Part shown: in pieces, positions 11,784 through 21,226 of the stretch | Layout: the number at the start of each line of letters is the position of its first letter | Numbering within the stretch: the stretch's first letter is position 1 | Assembly: GCF_031199965.1 (NCBI RefSeq) | Contig: NZ_CP133605.1 | Span: forward strand, 1,396,501 to 1,460,500 | From: Paenibacillus sp. D2_2 | GTDB taxonomy: Bacteria > Bacillota > Bacilli > Paenibacillales > Paenibacillaceae | Direction of reading: 5' to 3' | DNA length: 64,000 nucleotides | Position numbers and translations under genes: made by a program | The notes under the pieces: model-generated | Database searches by the model: none | Told to the model about the DNA's origin: nothing | The model's input: only the letters and a program-made list of their open reading frames with translations

Positions 11784-13432
11784 ATGGAATATGACGTTAT
11801 TGTTGTTGGTGCCGGTTTATCAGGTCTAGTGGCAACCTCAGAGATCGTGAAGTCAGGTAAAAAAGTGCTGCTATTAGATCAAGAGCCGGAATCCTCACTT
11901 GGCGGGCAGGCTTGGTGGTCGTTTGGTGGACTTTTCCTAGTCAATTCACCTGAGCAACGCTGGATGGGAATTAAAGATTCTCGTGAACTCGCTTGGCAAG
12001 ATTGGTTAGGCTCTGCCGGATTTGATCGGGAAGAAGACGAAGATTATTGGGGTAGAAAGTGGGCGGAGGCTTATATTGACTTCGCTGCCGGTGAAAAGCG
12101 TGCATGGTTGCACTCATTAGGAATTCGGTTTTTTCCTGTAGTCGGATGGGCAGAACGTGGTGGATATCTTGCTGAGGGTCATGGCAACTCTGTACCTCGT
12201 TTTCACGTTGTATGGGGAACAGGTCCGGGAATTGTGAAACCATTTGAGCAGATGGTTCGGAGTGCAATGAGCTCAGGAGTTGTTGATTATCGCCCGCGTC
12301 ATCGGGTGGATGAACTTATTACTCATGAAGGTGCTGTTATAGGTGTTCGAGGTTCAATTCTTATTTCGAGTTCTGCCGAACGTGGTGAAGAAAGTTCTCG
12401 TGAGGTGCTGGGTGACTTTGAATTTCATGCGCAAGCCGTTGTAATTTCCAGTGGAGGTATTGGAGGAAATCACGAACTGGTTAGACAAAATTGGCCGCCG
12501 GGGCTTGGAAAGGCACCGAAAACAATGCTCTCCGGAGTTCCTGCTCATGTCGACGGTCGAATGTTAGGCATTACCGAGCAAGCAGGCGGGCGTATCGTCA
12601 ACAGAGATCGAATGTGGCACTATACGGAGGGCATTAAGAATTGGAATCCCATTTGGCCAAAGCATGGTATTCGTATTCTTCCTGGCCCTTCGTCCCTTTG
12701 GTTGGATGCAAAAGGGCAACGTTTTCCAGCTCCCAATTTTCCTGGATTTGATACTTTGGGCACTTTAAAGACGATTCAAGATACCGGGTATGATTATTCG
12801 TGGTTTATTTTAACTAAAAAGGTGATTGAAAAAGAATTTGCCCTTTCTGGATCCGAACAAAATCCGGATCTAACTGGTAAAAGCATTCGTATGGTCTTAT
12901 CCAGAGCACTCGGTGGCATTCCAGCTCCGGTACAAGCTTTTCTGGATCATGGGGAAGATTTCGTAATAGCACATACACTGCCGGAACTCGTAGCTGGGAT
13001 GAATAAGCTAACAAGCGATAATTTAATAAAACTGGCAGAGATCGAGCGACAACTGATTGCCAGGGACCGTGAGATGGATAATAAATTCACTAAGGATCTA
13101 CAAATTACAGCACTTCGGGGGCAAGGAACTACTTAGGTGATCGGCTCATCAGGGTAGCAGCACCTCACAAATTTCTCGACCCTCACAATGGCCCGCTGAT
13201 TGCGGTACGTTTGCGTATCGTTAGTCGGAAAACGCTTGGAGGACTGCAAACGGATTTATCTGGACGAGTACTAAATTCATTAGGCAGTCCGGTTCCTGGA
13301 CTTTATGCGGTAGGAGAAGTGGCTGGATTTGGTGGCGGAGGGGTCCACGGTTACCGCGCACTGGAAGGAACGTTTCTCGGCGGTTGCCTTTTCACTGGAA
13401 GAGAAGCTGGTAGGGCACTGGCGAGTCTTTAA
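11784..13432 (+). CDS. FAD-binding dehydrogenase of the fumarate-reductase/3-ketosteroid-dehydrogenase type (frameshifted)
   Basis: About 549 residues after adding a G to the run 13117-13121. The N-terminus has the FAD loop VIVVGAGLSGLVATSEI followed by DQEPESSLGGQAWWSFGGL. The C-terminus, in the other frame from 13122, holds the second FAD-contact block GLYAVGEVAGFGGGGVHGYRALEGTFLGGCLFTGREAG, typical of the flavin dehydrogenase family annotated as KstD-like in soil bacteria. The natural substrate is unknown; the steroid name should not be taken literally. A cre box upstream points to control by carbon source. The start has a gggaggcaacc ribosome site. Confidence 0.88.
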
Positions 13433-13516
13433 GAGTTCTTCCCCTTGAACGTTGCAAGTCACATATTTATTATCTAGATTCAATTTCCTGAACAGGCACA
13501 TCTGGGCCGCCGCCCA

Positions 13517-13524
13517 CATACAAT
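13517..13524 (+). promoter_or_regulatory. Possible SigE/SigK-type -10 element for sigK
   Basis: catacaat equals the -10 consensus of mother-cell sigma factor promoters and lies 84 bases before the sigK start. The -35 part is not clear, so this is a suggestion only. Confidence 0.35.
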
Positions 13525-13607
13525 GTACAACTGAACTTCAATGTGTGCTGAAGCGGTGTACTAAGATGTGCATGCCTCTTCAGCTAATCGACGTGGAGGT
13601 GCTGTTC

Positions 13608-14305
13608 ATGGAGTTGGTATCTGCAATTGCGCTGTTCATTAAACAGTTGACCTTGCTAGTCTCGTATGTGAAAAACAACGCCTTTCCTCAGCCGCTGACG
13701 GAAGAAGAGGAAACGAAGCACCTTCAGCGGATGGCTGAAGGCGACGCGATATCTCGCAATTTGCTGATTGAGCATAATCTGCGGCTTGTGGCACATATCG
13801 TGAAGAAATTCGATAACACAGGTGAGGACCTGGAAGACCTGATCTCGATTGGAACGATTGGGCTTATCAAGGCGATCGAGAGCTTCCGGCCGAATAAAGG
13901 CACGAAGCTGGCTACTTTCGCTGCACGTTGTATTGAGAACGAAATCCTGATGCACTTACGGTCCTTGAAGAAGACCCGCAAAGACGTTTCCCTACATGAT
14001 CCAATAGGAACTGACAAGGAAGGAAACGAAATTACGCTGATCGATATCCTTGGAACAGAAGAGGATGACGTGGTCGACCGGGTTCAGCTTAAGATGGAGA
14101 AGAGTAAAATTTATCAAAATCTCGATATATTGGATTCCAGAGAACAGGAAGTTATCAAAGGAAGGTTCGGCCTTGAGCACGGAGGCGAGGAACGGACTCA
14201 GCGTGAAATTGCCAGGGAGCTTGGGATTAGCCGCAGCTATGTGTCACGGATTGAGAAAGAGCGCTCATGAAGCTGTATCATGAGTTTTATAAGGCGAAGC
14301 GGTGA
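13608..14305 (+). CDS. sigK: Mother-cell sporulation sigma factor SigK (frameshifted at the end)
   Basis: A 232-residue sigma-70 family factor for late mother-cell transcription. The first ~20 residues ([21 protein letters not shown]) are the hydrophobic pro-sequence removed by the membrane protease in other spore formers. Region 2 follows ([46 protein letters not shown]) and region 4 has the helix-turn-helix [20 protein letters not shown]. Unlike B. subtilis there is no skin element: the gene is continuous. One A is missing at 14256-14258; with it the protein ends [17 protein letters not shown], the normal tail. Ribosome site ggaggt is 7 bases before 13608. Confidence 0.93.
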
Positions 14306-14318
14306 ATATAAGAAGAAA

Positions 14319-14354
14319 ACAGGCGTACCGGAGAACGGGCGCCTGTATTTTTTG
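14319..14354 (+). terminator. Terminator after sigK
   Basis: acaggcg / cgcctgt stem, 14-base loop, then atttttt. Confidence 0.8.
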
Positions 14355-14486
14355 GCGTACTCAGAGTTTTTTGAACAACTTGCTGTAGAAGTAGTTCAAA
14401 GCCCACTAATGCTCCGTCTATTTACCGAATACCATAGCTTTTGTCTTCAGATTGTACATACATCCTCCTTGTATATTGTAGAAAAA

Positions 14487-14505
14487 GCACCTCATTATGA
14501 GGTGC
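14487..14505 (-). terminator. Candidate terminator for the leftward lipase gene
   Basis: gcacctca / tgaggtgc hairpin with a five-T tract on the minus strand (complement of 14482-14486). Confidence 0.5.
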
Positions 14506-14534
14506 ATAAATTGGAGATGACCTTATTATCCATC

Positions 14535-14681
14535 TCTAACGAAACTGAGTATCGCTATTGAAGCAAATTAGTGGCTTAAAGTCTCGATTTCTCCCAAATA
14601 ACGATCTGTAGTTTCGTTAGATTTAATTTTCCGCTGTTTTTGAGGAAATAACGATTTGTAGTTTCGTTAGAGATTGAAAAG
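14535..14681. repeat. Intergenic variable-motif repeat locus B
   Basis: tctaacgaaact at 14535-14546 and its inverse agtttcgttaga at 14610-14621 and 14670-14681; the last two belong to 26-base direct repeats (14596-14621 and 14656-14681) differing at one base. The rest of 14306-14710 shows no gene. Confidence 0.6.
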
Positions 14682-14710
14682 ATCTTGGACAAGCTCTGGA
14701 ACCATACAAT

Positions 14711-15513
14711 TTACGCTTCATCCTTCGTTTCAGCAACCGGACAGAATCCCGGGTTCGTTGAACAGAGCAGCTGGGCATATCGCGGTTGAAGCTTGGAGAG
14801 TTCGGTGAAATAGCTGCTTATGATGTGGTTACCGCTGAAGGATCCATTTTGGAAGTTCTGGGAGAGAGGGTCGGAACATGACTGTAATAGTATTTCTTCT
14901 CGCGTTTAGGCAGCTTATAGATCGTTGGAGGAGCATGGGTGACAACGTCAAATCCATTAGCAATGCGATAGCTGCTTCGTACATATTTTGTAAAAGCTTT
15001 TGAAAAGGATGGATCGCCTACACGAGGTGCTCCATATGTAAATAAGTACGGTGAGTCAAAATCGGTATTGGCGGCGATATCTATCGCACATAGTGTTGCT
15101 AATGCAGCGCCAAGGCTATGCCCGGTAACATACAATGCCTTGTTAGAAGATAGCTTGGCTAGCGTGGACATGATCTGGCTGCGGGCAGATGAATATATAT
15201 CGGTAAAGCCGCGGTGCGTGAGACAGTTTTCTTTGACATATTTGAATTTTTTCTGGGAAGCAATGATGTCGGATATCCAATTGGTCGTTGAACTGGTTCC
15301 GCGAAAGGCTACGATAATCTCGTGTGGGGACTCTAGAATAAACCCGAAGGGCTCCCATATATCGATAATTGATTTTGCTTCGATCGTATCCGTGATCGAA
15401 TAATTTAATGGGACGATAAATGAGCCGTCCGTGTTAGAGAACTGCTCATAGGTCTGTCCGCAGACGGCGGCCAGAAAGATGGCCCGTTGTTCTTGTTCAA
15501 CGATTGTCCTCAC
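14711..15513 (-). CDS. Class 3 (Rhizomucor-type) lipase (frameshifted)
   Basis: About 267 residues after repair. An alpha/beta hydrolase of the class 3 lipase family: VAFRGTSSTTNW (oxyanion side), the nucleophile elbow VTGHSLGAALA, FTYGAPRVGD with the acid region, and a histidine in YYYSHVP. The frame breaks at GGG 14860-14862; one more base changes the false tail (SPRTSKMDPSAVTTS) into NFQNGSFSGNHIISSYFTEL and carries on to a stop at 14711. A GTG at 15513 follows aaggcggagat and is the likeliest start; in-frame codons up to 15600 exist. No signal peptide is seen. Divergent from the membrane protein at 15661. Confidence 0.82.
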
Positions 15514-15660
15514 GAGTATCTCCGCCTTTCTCCTACAATATATTAGGGGGATCATGGAGAGATGCCTATATTGTGGAAGATTTTCCGAGATAAAAGTCAT
15601 TTATTAATACTAGAGTTCAAACTTAATATGGATTTATATCCGTACGAGGAGGAGTGCCTA

Positions 15661-16473
15661 GTGAAGCAAATCTTGAAGCTGCTGGCGGTCGGAGCGATTA
15701 CAACTTGCAGTAGATTTATCGCTCAAATGTTAATTCCCGCTTGCAACCAGGACATTTTAAGTCCGAGTAAATTTTGTGACAACGGAACGATGCCTATGAT
15801 TCTTAGCATTTACGGCATTTTCACTTATACGATTATCGCCTCGCTGTATCTGATCGTGAGGGACCAATTATCCGGGAACAGATGGGTTAGAGGTATGAAA
15901 TATGGCGCAGCCTGCAGCACCATCTGGATCATATATCTGCTGGAGCCACTGCCACATGTAAAGCCACTGGAGCGGATACAGTACCCGCTTGCGAATGGCT
16001 TCGCCTTTCTTGTGATGGGGATCGCGCTTAGCTTGTTATTAACGGAACGCAGTTTCAAGCCTAAGAGGACAGTCCAATTGAGGCCGACTTCTTTCCATAT
16101 TAAAATGATAATTAGCGTGGCTGGCTGTTTTTTTGTGGGCAGACTAATTCAATACCTGCTGTTTGACATATATTCCTCTTTCTTTTATGAACCTGTTCAG
16201 ACCCTTCTGTGGGTAGTTGTGACAGGCATATGTATTGGACTGATCATGAGGTGGTTTGAGGCGCATATAACTGACAAGTGTGCCAAAAGAAAGCTTTTGT
16301 TGCTAGGAGGTGCATTATTTGGCCTAAATCTTCTCCTGTTTAATTTCTTTCTGCCGATCTTCTTCCAAGCAGATCTAGTGGATTTGTTAGTCCGCTCTAT
16401 TCTGGACATTGGCGCTGTACGTTTAGGATTGCTATTAGTCCTGAAATCGGATCAACCGGCAAGACTAACATAA
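15661..16473 (+). CDS. Multi-pass membrane protein of unknown function
   Basis: A 270-residue hydrophobic protein with about seven predicted membrane spans (for example MILSIYGIFTYTIIASLYLIV, MIISVAGCFFVG, LLLGGALFGLNLLLFNFFL). I do not recognise the family. The preferred start is GTG at 15661, seven bases after gaggagg; an in-frame ATG at 15562 lies upstream of that site and overlaps the lipase start region. Charged loops between spans are short. The neighbouring lipase is divergent, so the two may share a promoter region but not a transcript. Confidence 0.6.
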   Translation: MKQILKLLAVGAITTCSRFIAQMLIPACNQDILSPSKFCDNGTMPMILSIYGIFTYTIIASLYLIVRDQLSGNRWVRGMKYGAACSTIWIIYLLEPLPHVKPLERIQYPLANGFAFLVMGIALSLLLTERSFKPKRTVQLRPTSFHIKMIISVAGCFFVGRLIQYLLFDIYSSFFYEPVQTLLWVVVTGICIGLIMRWFEAHITDKCAKRKLLLLGGALFGLNLLLFNFFLPIFFQADLVDLLVRSILDIGAVRLGLLLVLKSDQPARLT

Positions 16474-16758
16474 GAATGTCGCAATTTTATAATAGCTAGA
16501 TGAGGTTATTGCTGATAGAATGAAGCGTGTCAGAAGGATCCAATCAGAATGTAGAATAGAAAAGTAAGAATTACGTCGAATTGGCTGAATACGCTTGCAA
16601 TTACATCTCTGTTGTTAGAGAATAAACTTGAAAAGTGTAAGAAATCCCCCTTATAGCGTATGCTCACATAGGTCGGTTTTAGCGCCGATACCTTTATGGC
16701 TTCACTCTGAGGGATAAATAATCATACTGTGTTGCACAAGGGAAGGGAGACAACATTC
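16474..16758. other. Intergenic region without recognised content
   Basis: About 285 bases before the oxidoreductase gene; I see no gene, strong hairpin or operator. Confidence 0.5.
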
Positions 16759-17836
16759 ATGAGCAATACTAAGCATACCGTAGTTATTGTTGGCTACGGG
16801 GAATGGGAAGCTATCACGGCCACTTGATTACTGAGAATGGCAGAGTAGAGGTCAAAGGTACTTATGATTTGCTTGAGGAGCGTCGCGAAGCTTCGAAGCA
16901 AGCAGGCTACCATGCTTATGACAGCTTTGAAGCAGTGTTGAACGATTCTTCGGTAGAGGTAGTATTAATCGCTACGCCAAATGACGTTCATAAGGAGCTG
17001 GCTATTCAAGCTTTGCAGGCTGGCAAGCATGTCATTTGCGAGAAGCCAGTTACAATGTCCGTAAGCGATTTTCAAGATATGGTTGCGGTGGCCGATGAGG
17101 TAGGTAAAGTTCTGATGGTTCACCAGAATCGTCGTTGGGATGAAGATTACTTGATCATTAAGAAAATGTATAACGAGAGAACCATTGGTGACTTGTTCCA
17201 ACTTGAATCCAGGGTGCATGGAGCGAATGGAATTCCAGGCGACTGGCGTCATATCAAACAATATGGCGGCGGAATGCTACTGGATTGGGCGTTCATTTGC
17301 TGGACCAGATGGTAGATATGATAGATAGCAAAATTGTTAGCGTTAGAAGCCGGCTTAGCTTCATTCTTGGCGATGAAGTTGACGATGGTTTCGAGGCTTT
17401 TCTGCAATTTGAGAATGGAGTTACTGCCACTGTTGAGGTAGGAACGACCAACTATATCACTTTGCCAAGATGGTATGTGAAGGGTACTGAGGGCACCGCG
17501 ATTATTGAAGACTGGTCTTTGACTGGAAGAACTGTAACGCGAAATAATGCAGTGGGCAAAATAGAGCCTAAGCCAATTCGGGCTGGCGTTGGATTAACGA
17601 AAACGATGGCTCCGCCATCCGAAGAAGCTACGATTACTGGCACTTTGCCTGAACCGTTCCAACGTCCGAGCAGCTTTTACGATAATTTTGCGGATGTGCT
17701 TGAGGGTAAAGCAGAACCGATCGTCAAGAATCCTGAAGTATTGCGCGTATTGAATCTGATCGAAGCGATATTCCAGGCTGGCGAGACCAATGAAGTTGTG
17801 AAGGATTTTGATACGTACGAGCCTGCGGGCAAATAA
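16759..17836 (+). CDS. Gfo/Idh/MocA-family oxidoreductase (two frameshifts)
   Basis: About 359 residues after adding one G at 16798-16801 and one at 17287-17289. The repaired N-terminus VVIVGYGGMGSYH is the NAD(P) Rossmann loop. The family lysine motif ICEKPVTMS (about residue 95) and the active-site region GGGMLLDWGVHLLDQM follow, with H in position to act as acid/base. The C-terminal beta-sheet domain has VEVGTTNYITLPRWYV. Such enzymes oxidise or epimerise sugars and cyclitols; the substrate is not evident and there are no sugar genes beside it. Ribosome site ggaagggaga precedes 16759. Confidence 0.88.
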
Positions 17837-17847
17837 TAGTGTAAGAT

Positions 17848-17895
17848 AAGCCTGACGGTAATAGGTGGAGACACTGAGACCGTTGGGCTTTTTCT
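17848..17895 (+). terminator. Terminator after the Gfo/Idh/MocA gene
   Basis: aagcctgacggt pairs imperfectly with accgttgggctt, followed by tttttct. Confidence 0.65.
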
Positions 17896-17935
17896 ATCTG
17901 ATATTGTCATTGAATTCGGGTTCGGAGGTTGTGTT

Positions 17936-18622
17936 GTGGAGAAGACGATTAAGGAACAAATTTTGGAACTGGCTGAGGAGGAATATCGCAAATTTAGCTC
18001 GAAGCTGATTCCGAGTATCGATAATGTCGCTGGAGTACGGCTGCCTGCTCTGCGAAAAATCGCCCAGAGAATAGTACGTTCCGATTGGCGCTCCTATTTG
18101 GCTGAGGCGGAGGATGAGTATTTCGAAGAGACGATGCTGCAGGGTATGGTCATCGGCTATGCGGCGAAGGATATCGATGAAATGCTAAAATATACGGCAC
18201 AATTTGTGCCCAAAATCAATAATTGGTCCGTGTGTGACAGCTTCTGTGGCGGGTTAAAGCTTACGAAATCGCATCTGGACAAGGTATGGGACTTCTTGCA
18301 ACCTTATCTAGAGTCCGATCAGGAGTATGAGATCCGCTTCGGGGTAGTCATGCTGCTTGAATATTATGTGCTGGAGGAATATATCGACCGGGTGCTGCAA
18401 ATTTTGGACGGTATTAGACATGAAGGCTACTATGTCAAAATGGCCGTAGCCTGGGCAATCTCGATCTGTTATATTAAGCTTCCTGAACCGACGATGGAAT
18501 ATTTACAACATAGCACGCAGGATCTGTTTACGTATAATAAGGCCTTGCAGAAGATCACGGAATCCTACCGAGTAGATCAAGCCACCAAGCAGGTCATTCG
18601 CAGTATGAAGCGTAAAGCGTAA
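17936..18622 (+). CDS. DNA alkylation repair protein, AlkD-like
   Basis: A 228-residue all-helical HEAT-like repeat protein of the AlkD/AlkC DNA glycosylase family, which removes positively charged alkylated bases. Recognisable: VRLPALRKIAQRI, VIGYAAKDIDEML, the active-site stretch INNWSVCDSFCGGLK, YEIRFGVVMLLEYYV and VKMAVAWAISICY. GTG is the start, after a cggaggttgtgtt ribosome site. It is a separate unit from the adaA-ogt pair 1.4 kb downstream, so two unrelated alkylation defences occur close together here. Confidence 0.9.
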   Translation: MEKTIKEQILELAEEEYRKFSSKLIPSIDNVAGVRLPALRKIAQRIVRSDWRSYLAEAEDEYFEETMLQGMVIGYAAKDIDEMLKYTAQFVPKINNWSVCDSFCGGLKLTKSHLDKVWDFLQPYLESDQEYEIRFGVVMLLEYYVLEEYIDRVLQILDGIRHEGYYVKMAVAWAISICYIKLPEPTMEYLQHSTQDLFTYNKALQKITESYRVDQATKQVIRSMKRKA

Positions 18623-18665
18623 TGCATACAGAGTAAAATGCAGTTCATAAAACGCAAGTAATGAG

Positions 18666-18705
18666 AAACCCACCGCTTCAGGTTGATAACCTAGCGGTGG
18701 GTTTT
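18666..18705. terminator. Bidirectional terminator between convergent genes
   Basis: aaacccaccgct / agcggtgggttt stem with T-runs on both strands; it serves the AlkD-like gene and the leftward gene ending at 18736. Confidence 0.85.
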
Positions 18706-18735
18706 AAGTTGGAGATTATCTTCTCTCCGACTTGG

Positions 18736-19323
18736 TTAATGTGTCTGCTCACGATTATCGGAGCCAAAATGAGCACTGCTATGATGCTTATTGTGTACGA
18801 TGATTAGTTTCAAATCGGACACATTATTTTGTGTGATTTTCATGAGGATGGATTGCAGCTTATGTGATTCCTCGTTAGCCGCATCGGCGATCAATTTGGC
18901 TTCTGAGGACGGGAAGTTCTTTGCGGTCCAAGTATCCTCTTGCTCGAGCTTGTCTTGTATATCTTTGATAGAATCAGCGTCAAGTGAATTTCCGGTTAAC
19001 GCTTCGATCTGAGCTTGATTGAATAGGACGACCGTCTTGTAACTGTCCTTGTATATTGTGGTCATCGCAGTATCGGTATTATCGGTATTATCGGTAGTAT
19101 TCTCCTCCGAAACAGAAGGCAGAACAGTATCCTCTGCTGGCGTAGTGGCAGTATTTTTTTCGTTGGCATTTCTTGTCGCATTGGAATTTGTCTCGGAAGG
19201 TGCAGCATTCGTAGATTCTAACGGACTTGGCTTGGAGTTGTTTAGGTTTGGTATCAGGATCAGGGCTCCCGCTATAGCTACCACAGCAATACCAGCAACT
19301 ACTTTCGTGGTTGTCTTGTTCAT
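18736..19323 (-). CDS. Membrane-anchored or secreted protein with Thr/Asn/Asp linker, unknown function
   Basis: A 195-residue protein. Residues ~7-25 are one hydrophobic helix (VVAGIAVVAIAGALILI) that can anchor or export it; residues ~30-80 are a low-complexity T/N/S/E linker including a TDNTDNTD run coded by 9-base DNA repeats near 19071-19095; the C-terminal ~100 residues are a charged helical domain with no recognised family and end in a His-rich tail (HNKHHSSAHFG). The start at 19323 follows aaaggaataacatc; the longer form from 19347 lacks a site. Possibly a spore or envelope protein, but this is not shown. Confidence 0.55.
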   Translation of the reverse strand: MNKTTTKVVAGIAVVAIAGALILIPNLNNSKPSPLESTNAAPSETNSNATRNANEKNTATTPAEDTVLPSVSEENTTDNTDNTDTAMTTIYKDSYKTVVLFNQAQIEALTGNSLDADSIKDIQDKLEQEDTWTAKNFPSSEAKLIADAANEESHKLQSILMKITQNNVSDLKLIIVHNKHHSSAHFGSDNREQTH

Positions 19324-19500
19324 GATGTTATTCCTTTCTTTGTACATTGTGACATTTAGTTCAAGGACACTTTAACATAGAACCCAATCTTTCTCGTTTT
19401 GAAAATGTGAACAATCTTCAAACAACAGTTGATAATGATTACAATCTTGGCCTAAGTTATTTACAATAGACTGAAGTAAGTAAATGATGGAGGGTCATTG

Positions 19501-19902
19501 ATGAGAAAATCATATATAGCCGCTTTTATCTATTTATTGATTGGGTTAGGTTTTGGAGTATTTGCGAGGGAATATACGAAGGCGCAAGGCTTTGATGGGT
19601 ATACGGTATTAAATGTTCTACATACCCACGTTCTTATTCTTGGCTTTATGTTCTTCCTGATCAGTCTGATTCTGTCGAAGCTCTTCTCGGTTCATCAGAT
19701 CAAATCTTTCAATGCCTGGTTCATCGTCTATAATATCGGTCTAGTTCTGACGATTGGCTCTATGACGGTGCGCGGAATACTACAGGTGAACGGTAACGAT
19801 ATGGCGGGGCTGAGTCATATGGCAGGGATGTCTCATTCGATTATCGGCATCGCATTGGTCTGGTATATGTTGTTGTTGAATAAAGCGTATAAACAGCAGT
19901 GA
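19501..19902 (+). CDS. DUF2871-family four-helix membrane protein
   Basis: A 133-residue membrane protein with about four spans. LNVLHTHVLILGFMFFLI and MSHSIIGIALVWYMLLL carry histidines in the membrane, as in the heme/copper-oxidase-subunit-I-like DUF2871 family; a Met/Gly-rich stretch (NDMAGLSHMAGMSH) precedes the last helix. The function of the family is unknown. ggaggg 8 bases upstream supports ATG 19501 rather than the TTG just before it. Confidence 0.7.
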   Translation: MRKSYIAAFIYLLIGLGFGVFAREYTKAQGFDGYTVLNVLHTHVLILGFMFFLISLILSKLFSVHQIKSFNAWFIVYNIGLVLTIGSMTVRGILQVNGNDMAGLSHMAGMSHSIIGIALVWYMLLLNKAYKQQ

Positions 19903-19920
19903 TAATAGCACTTTCCAATA

Positions 19921-19968
19921 AAAAGGCATGGAACCCTAGGATAAACCTCGGGGACCATGCCTTTTATG
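19921..19968. terminator. Bidirectional terminator
   Basis: aaaaggcatgg / ccatgcctttt stem between the DUF2871 gene and the convergent ogt gene. Confidence 0.85.
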
Positions 19969-19980
19969 ATAAATTCCCGC

Positions 19981-20511
19981 CTATTGCACGTTCGATCCGC
20001 TTTGCTCCAGCTCCAGCAGTTTCGTCTTCATCTCAAGTCCACCACGATAGCCGGTTAAGGCACCGTTCTTGCCTATTACCCGATGACATGGAACGGTAAT
20101 CAGAACGGGATTCGCACCGATTGCGGTACCTACCGCACGAACTGCCGATGGCCTCTGTATATGATTGGCAATGTCGGAATAAGAACATGTCTGCCCATAA
20201 GGGATTGCAACTAAAGCGTCCCACACTTCTTTTTGAAATGGGGTTCCCGCAAGTTCGATCGGAAGGGAGAACTGTTGCCTATGTCCATGCAAATATTCGG
20301 TCAGCTCAACAATATAAGGACGGAGGATTTCATCATTATGAATCAGATGGTATTCCTTATAGTGCTTCTCTACCCACTGACTTAGCTCTTCGAAATCCTT
20401 ATTCTGAGATCCTACGTAGCAGAGCCCTTGTTGGGTAGCAGCCAGGTAAATGCTCCAGTCCTCTTGTGATAATTGAGACCAGTACACCATCATATGCGAA
20501 TTTTGCTTCAT
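19981..20511 (-). CDS. ogt: Methylated-DNA--[protein]-cysteine S-methyltransferase
   Basis: A 176-residue suicide repair protein that takes methyl groups from O6-methylguanine. The active-site PCHRVIG is present (Cys in V-P-C-H-R), with the DNA-binding helix region FQKEVWDALVAIPYGQTCSYSDIA and the arginine-finger region RPSAVRAVGTAIGANP before it. The start ATG overlaps the stop of adaA in an ATGA, so the two are translationally coupled, equivalent to the adaA-adaB arrangement of Bacillus. Confidence 0.95.
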   Translation of the reverse strand: MKQNSHMMVYWSQLSQEDWSIYLAATQQGLCYVGSQNKDFEELSQWVEKHYKEYHLIHNDEILRPYIVELTEYLHGHRQQFSLPIELAGTPFQKEVWDALVAIPYGQTCSYSDIANHIQRPSAVRAVGTAIGANPVLITVPCHRVIGKNGALTGYRGGLEMKTKLLELEQSGSNVQ

Positions 20512-21134
20512 AATAAGTCGTCTCCTTCGTACGGAATGCTTGCGTGTTCTTTGCGATATTGTGCTGGCGTGATTCCGGTCCGTTTCTTGAACAGGGTTAT
20601 AAAATAAGCCGTATTCGCCATCCCTACGCTGGCGCCAACTTTGGCGACCTCCAGCCCGGAATGAAGCAGCAGCAGCTTGGCTTTTGTAATTCGTACCTGC
20701 TGGATATATTCGACCGGCGTTACACCCTTTATTTTTTTGAAAGTCCGATGAAGGTGGTAGGGGCTTCCATGACTGGCGTCGGCGAGGGTCTGGAGGGTAA
20801 GAGATGCATCGTAATTGTTGTCGATGTAGTCCGTGACAACCTGAATCCATTCATCATCAGGCAGACGCTGACCAGTTGGCCTGCAGCGCTTGCAGGGCCT
20901 AAAATTCTCGGATAAGGCCTGCTCAGCAGTTTCGAACAGGCGGATATTCTCCATTTTCGGCGGCCTCGATTTGCAGGATGGTCTGCAGAAGATCCCCGTG
21001 GTCTTGACAGCATAGAAGAATTTCCCGTCATAGGTGGGGTCATTGTAGACAATAGCGTTCCACCGCTGATGGGTCAGCTCTATAGGATGATGATGCATGG
21101 ATGTGTGCTTCAAGTATAATCCCCCTGGTTTCAT
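20508..21134 (-). CDS. adaA: AdaA-type methylphosphotriester-DNA alkyltransferase and transcription activator
   Basis: A 208-residue protein. The N-terminal Ada zinc domain has all four cysteines (FCRPSCKSR and PCKRCRP), the first of which accepts methyl from DNA phosphotriesters and turns the protein into an activator. The C-terminal AraC-type domain has LTLQTLADASHGSPYHLHRTFKK and VGASVGMANTAYFITLFKKRTG. It activates its own operon with ogt. The start could be the internal ATG in TSMHHHP; 21134 is the longest form. Confidence 0.92.
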   Translation of the reverse strand: MKPGGLYLKHTSMHHHPIELTHQRWNAIVYNDPTYDGKFFYAVKTTGIFCRPSCKSRPPKMENIRLFETAEQALSENFRPCKRCRPTGQRLPDDEWIQVVTDYIDNNYDASLTLQTLADASHGSPYHLHRTFKKIKGVTPVEYIQQVRITKAKLLLLHSGLEVAKVGASVGMANTAYFITLFKKRTGITPAQYRKEHASIPYEGDDLL

Positions 21135-21226
21135 ATCGGCTTCGTATACTAATATACTCTTTAATTGGGATCATCGTACGCTTTTTAAGCTGTAATAGCA
21201 AGATAACGAAATTCAGAGGGAAGGTC

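Noticed and set aside
11784..13432. 3-ketosteroid dehydrogenase as a firm name
   Set aside because: Only the general FAD fold and family blocks are seen; no steroid genes are near, so substrate is left open.
14280..14561. Open frame after sigK
   Set aside because: It begins in the true sigK tail, runs through the sigK terminator and repeat DNA and resembles no protein.
20512..20850. Upstream extension of the ogt frame into adaA
   Set aside because: The extension is out-of-frame reading of the AdaA coding region; the ATGA overlap at 20508-20511 gives the proper start.
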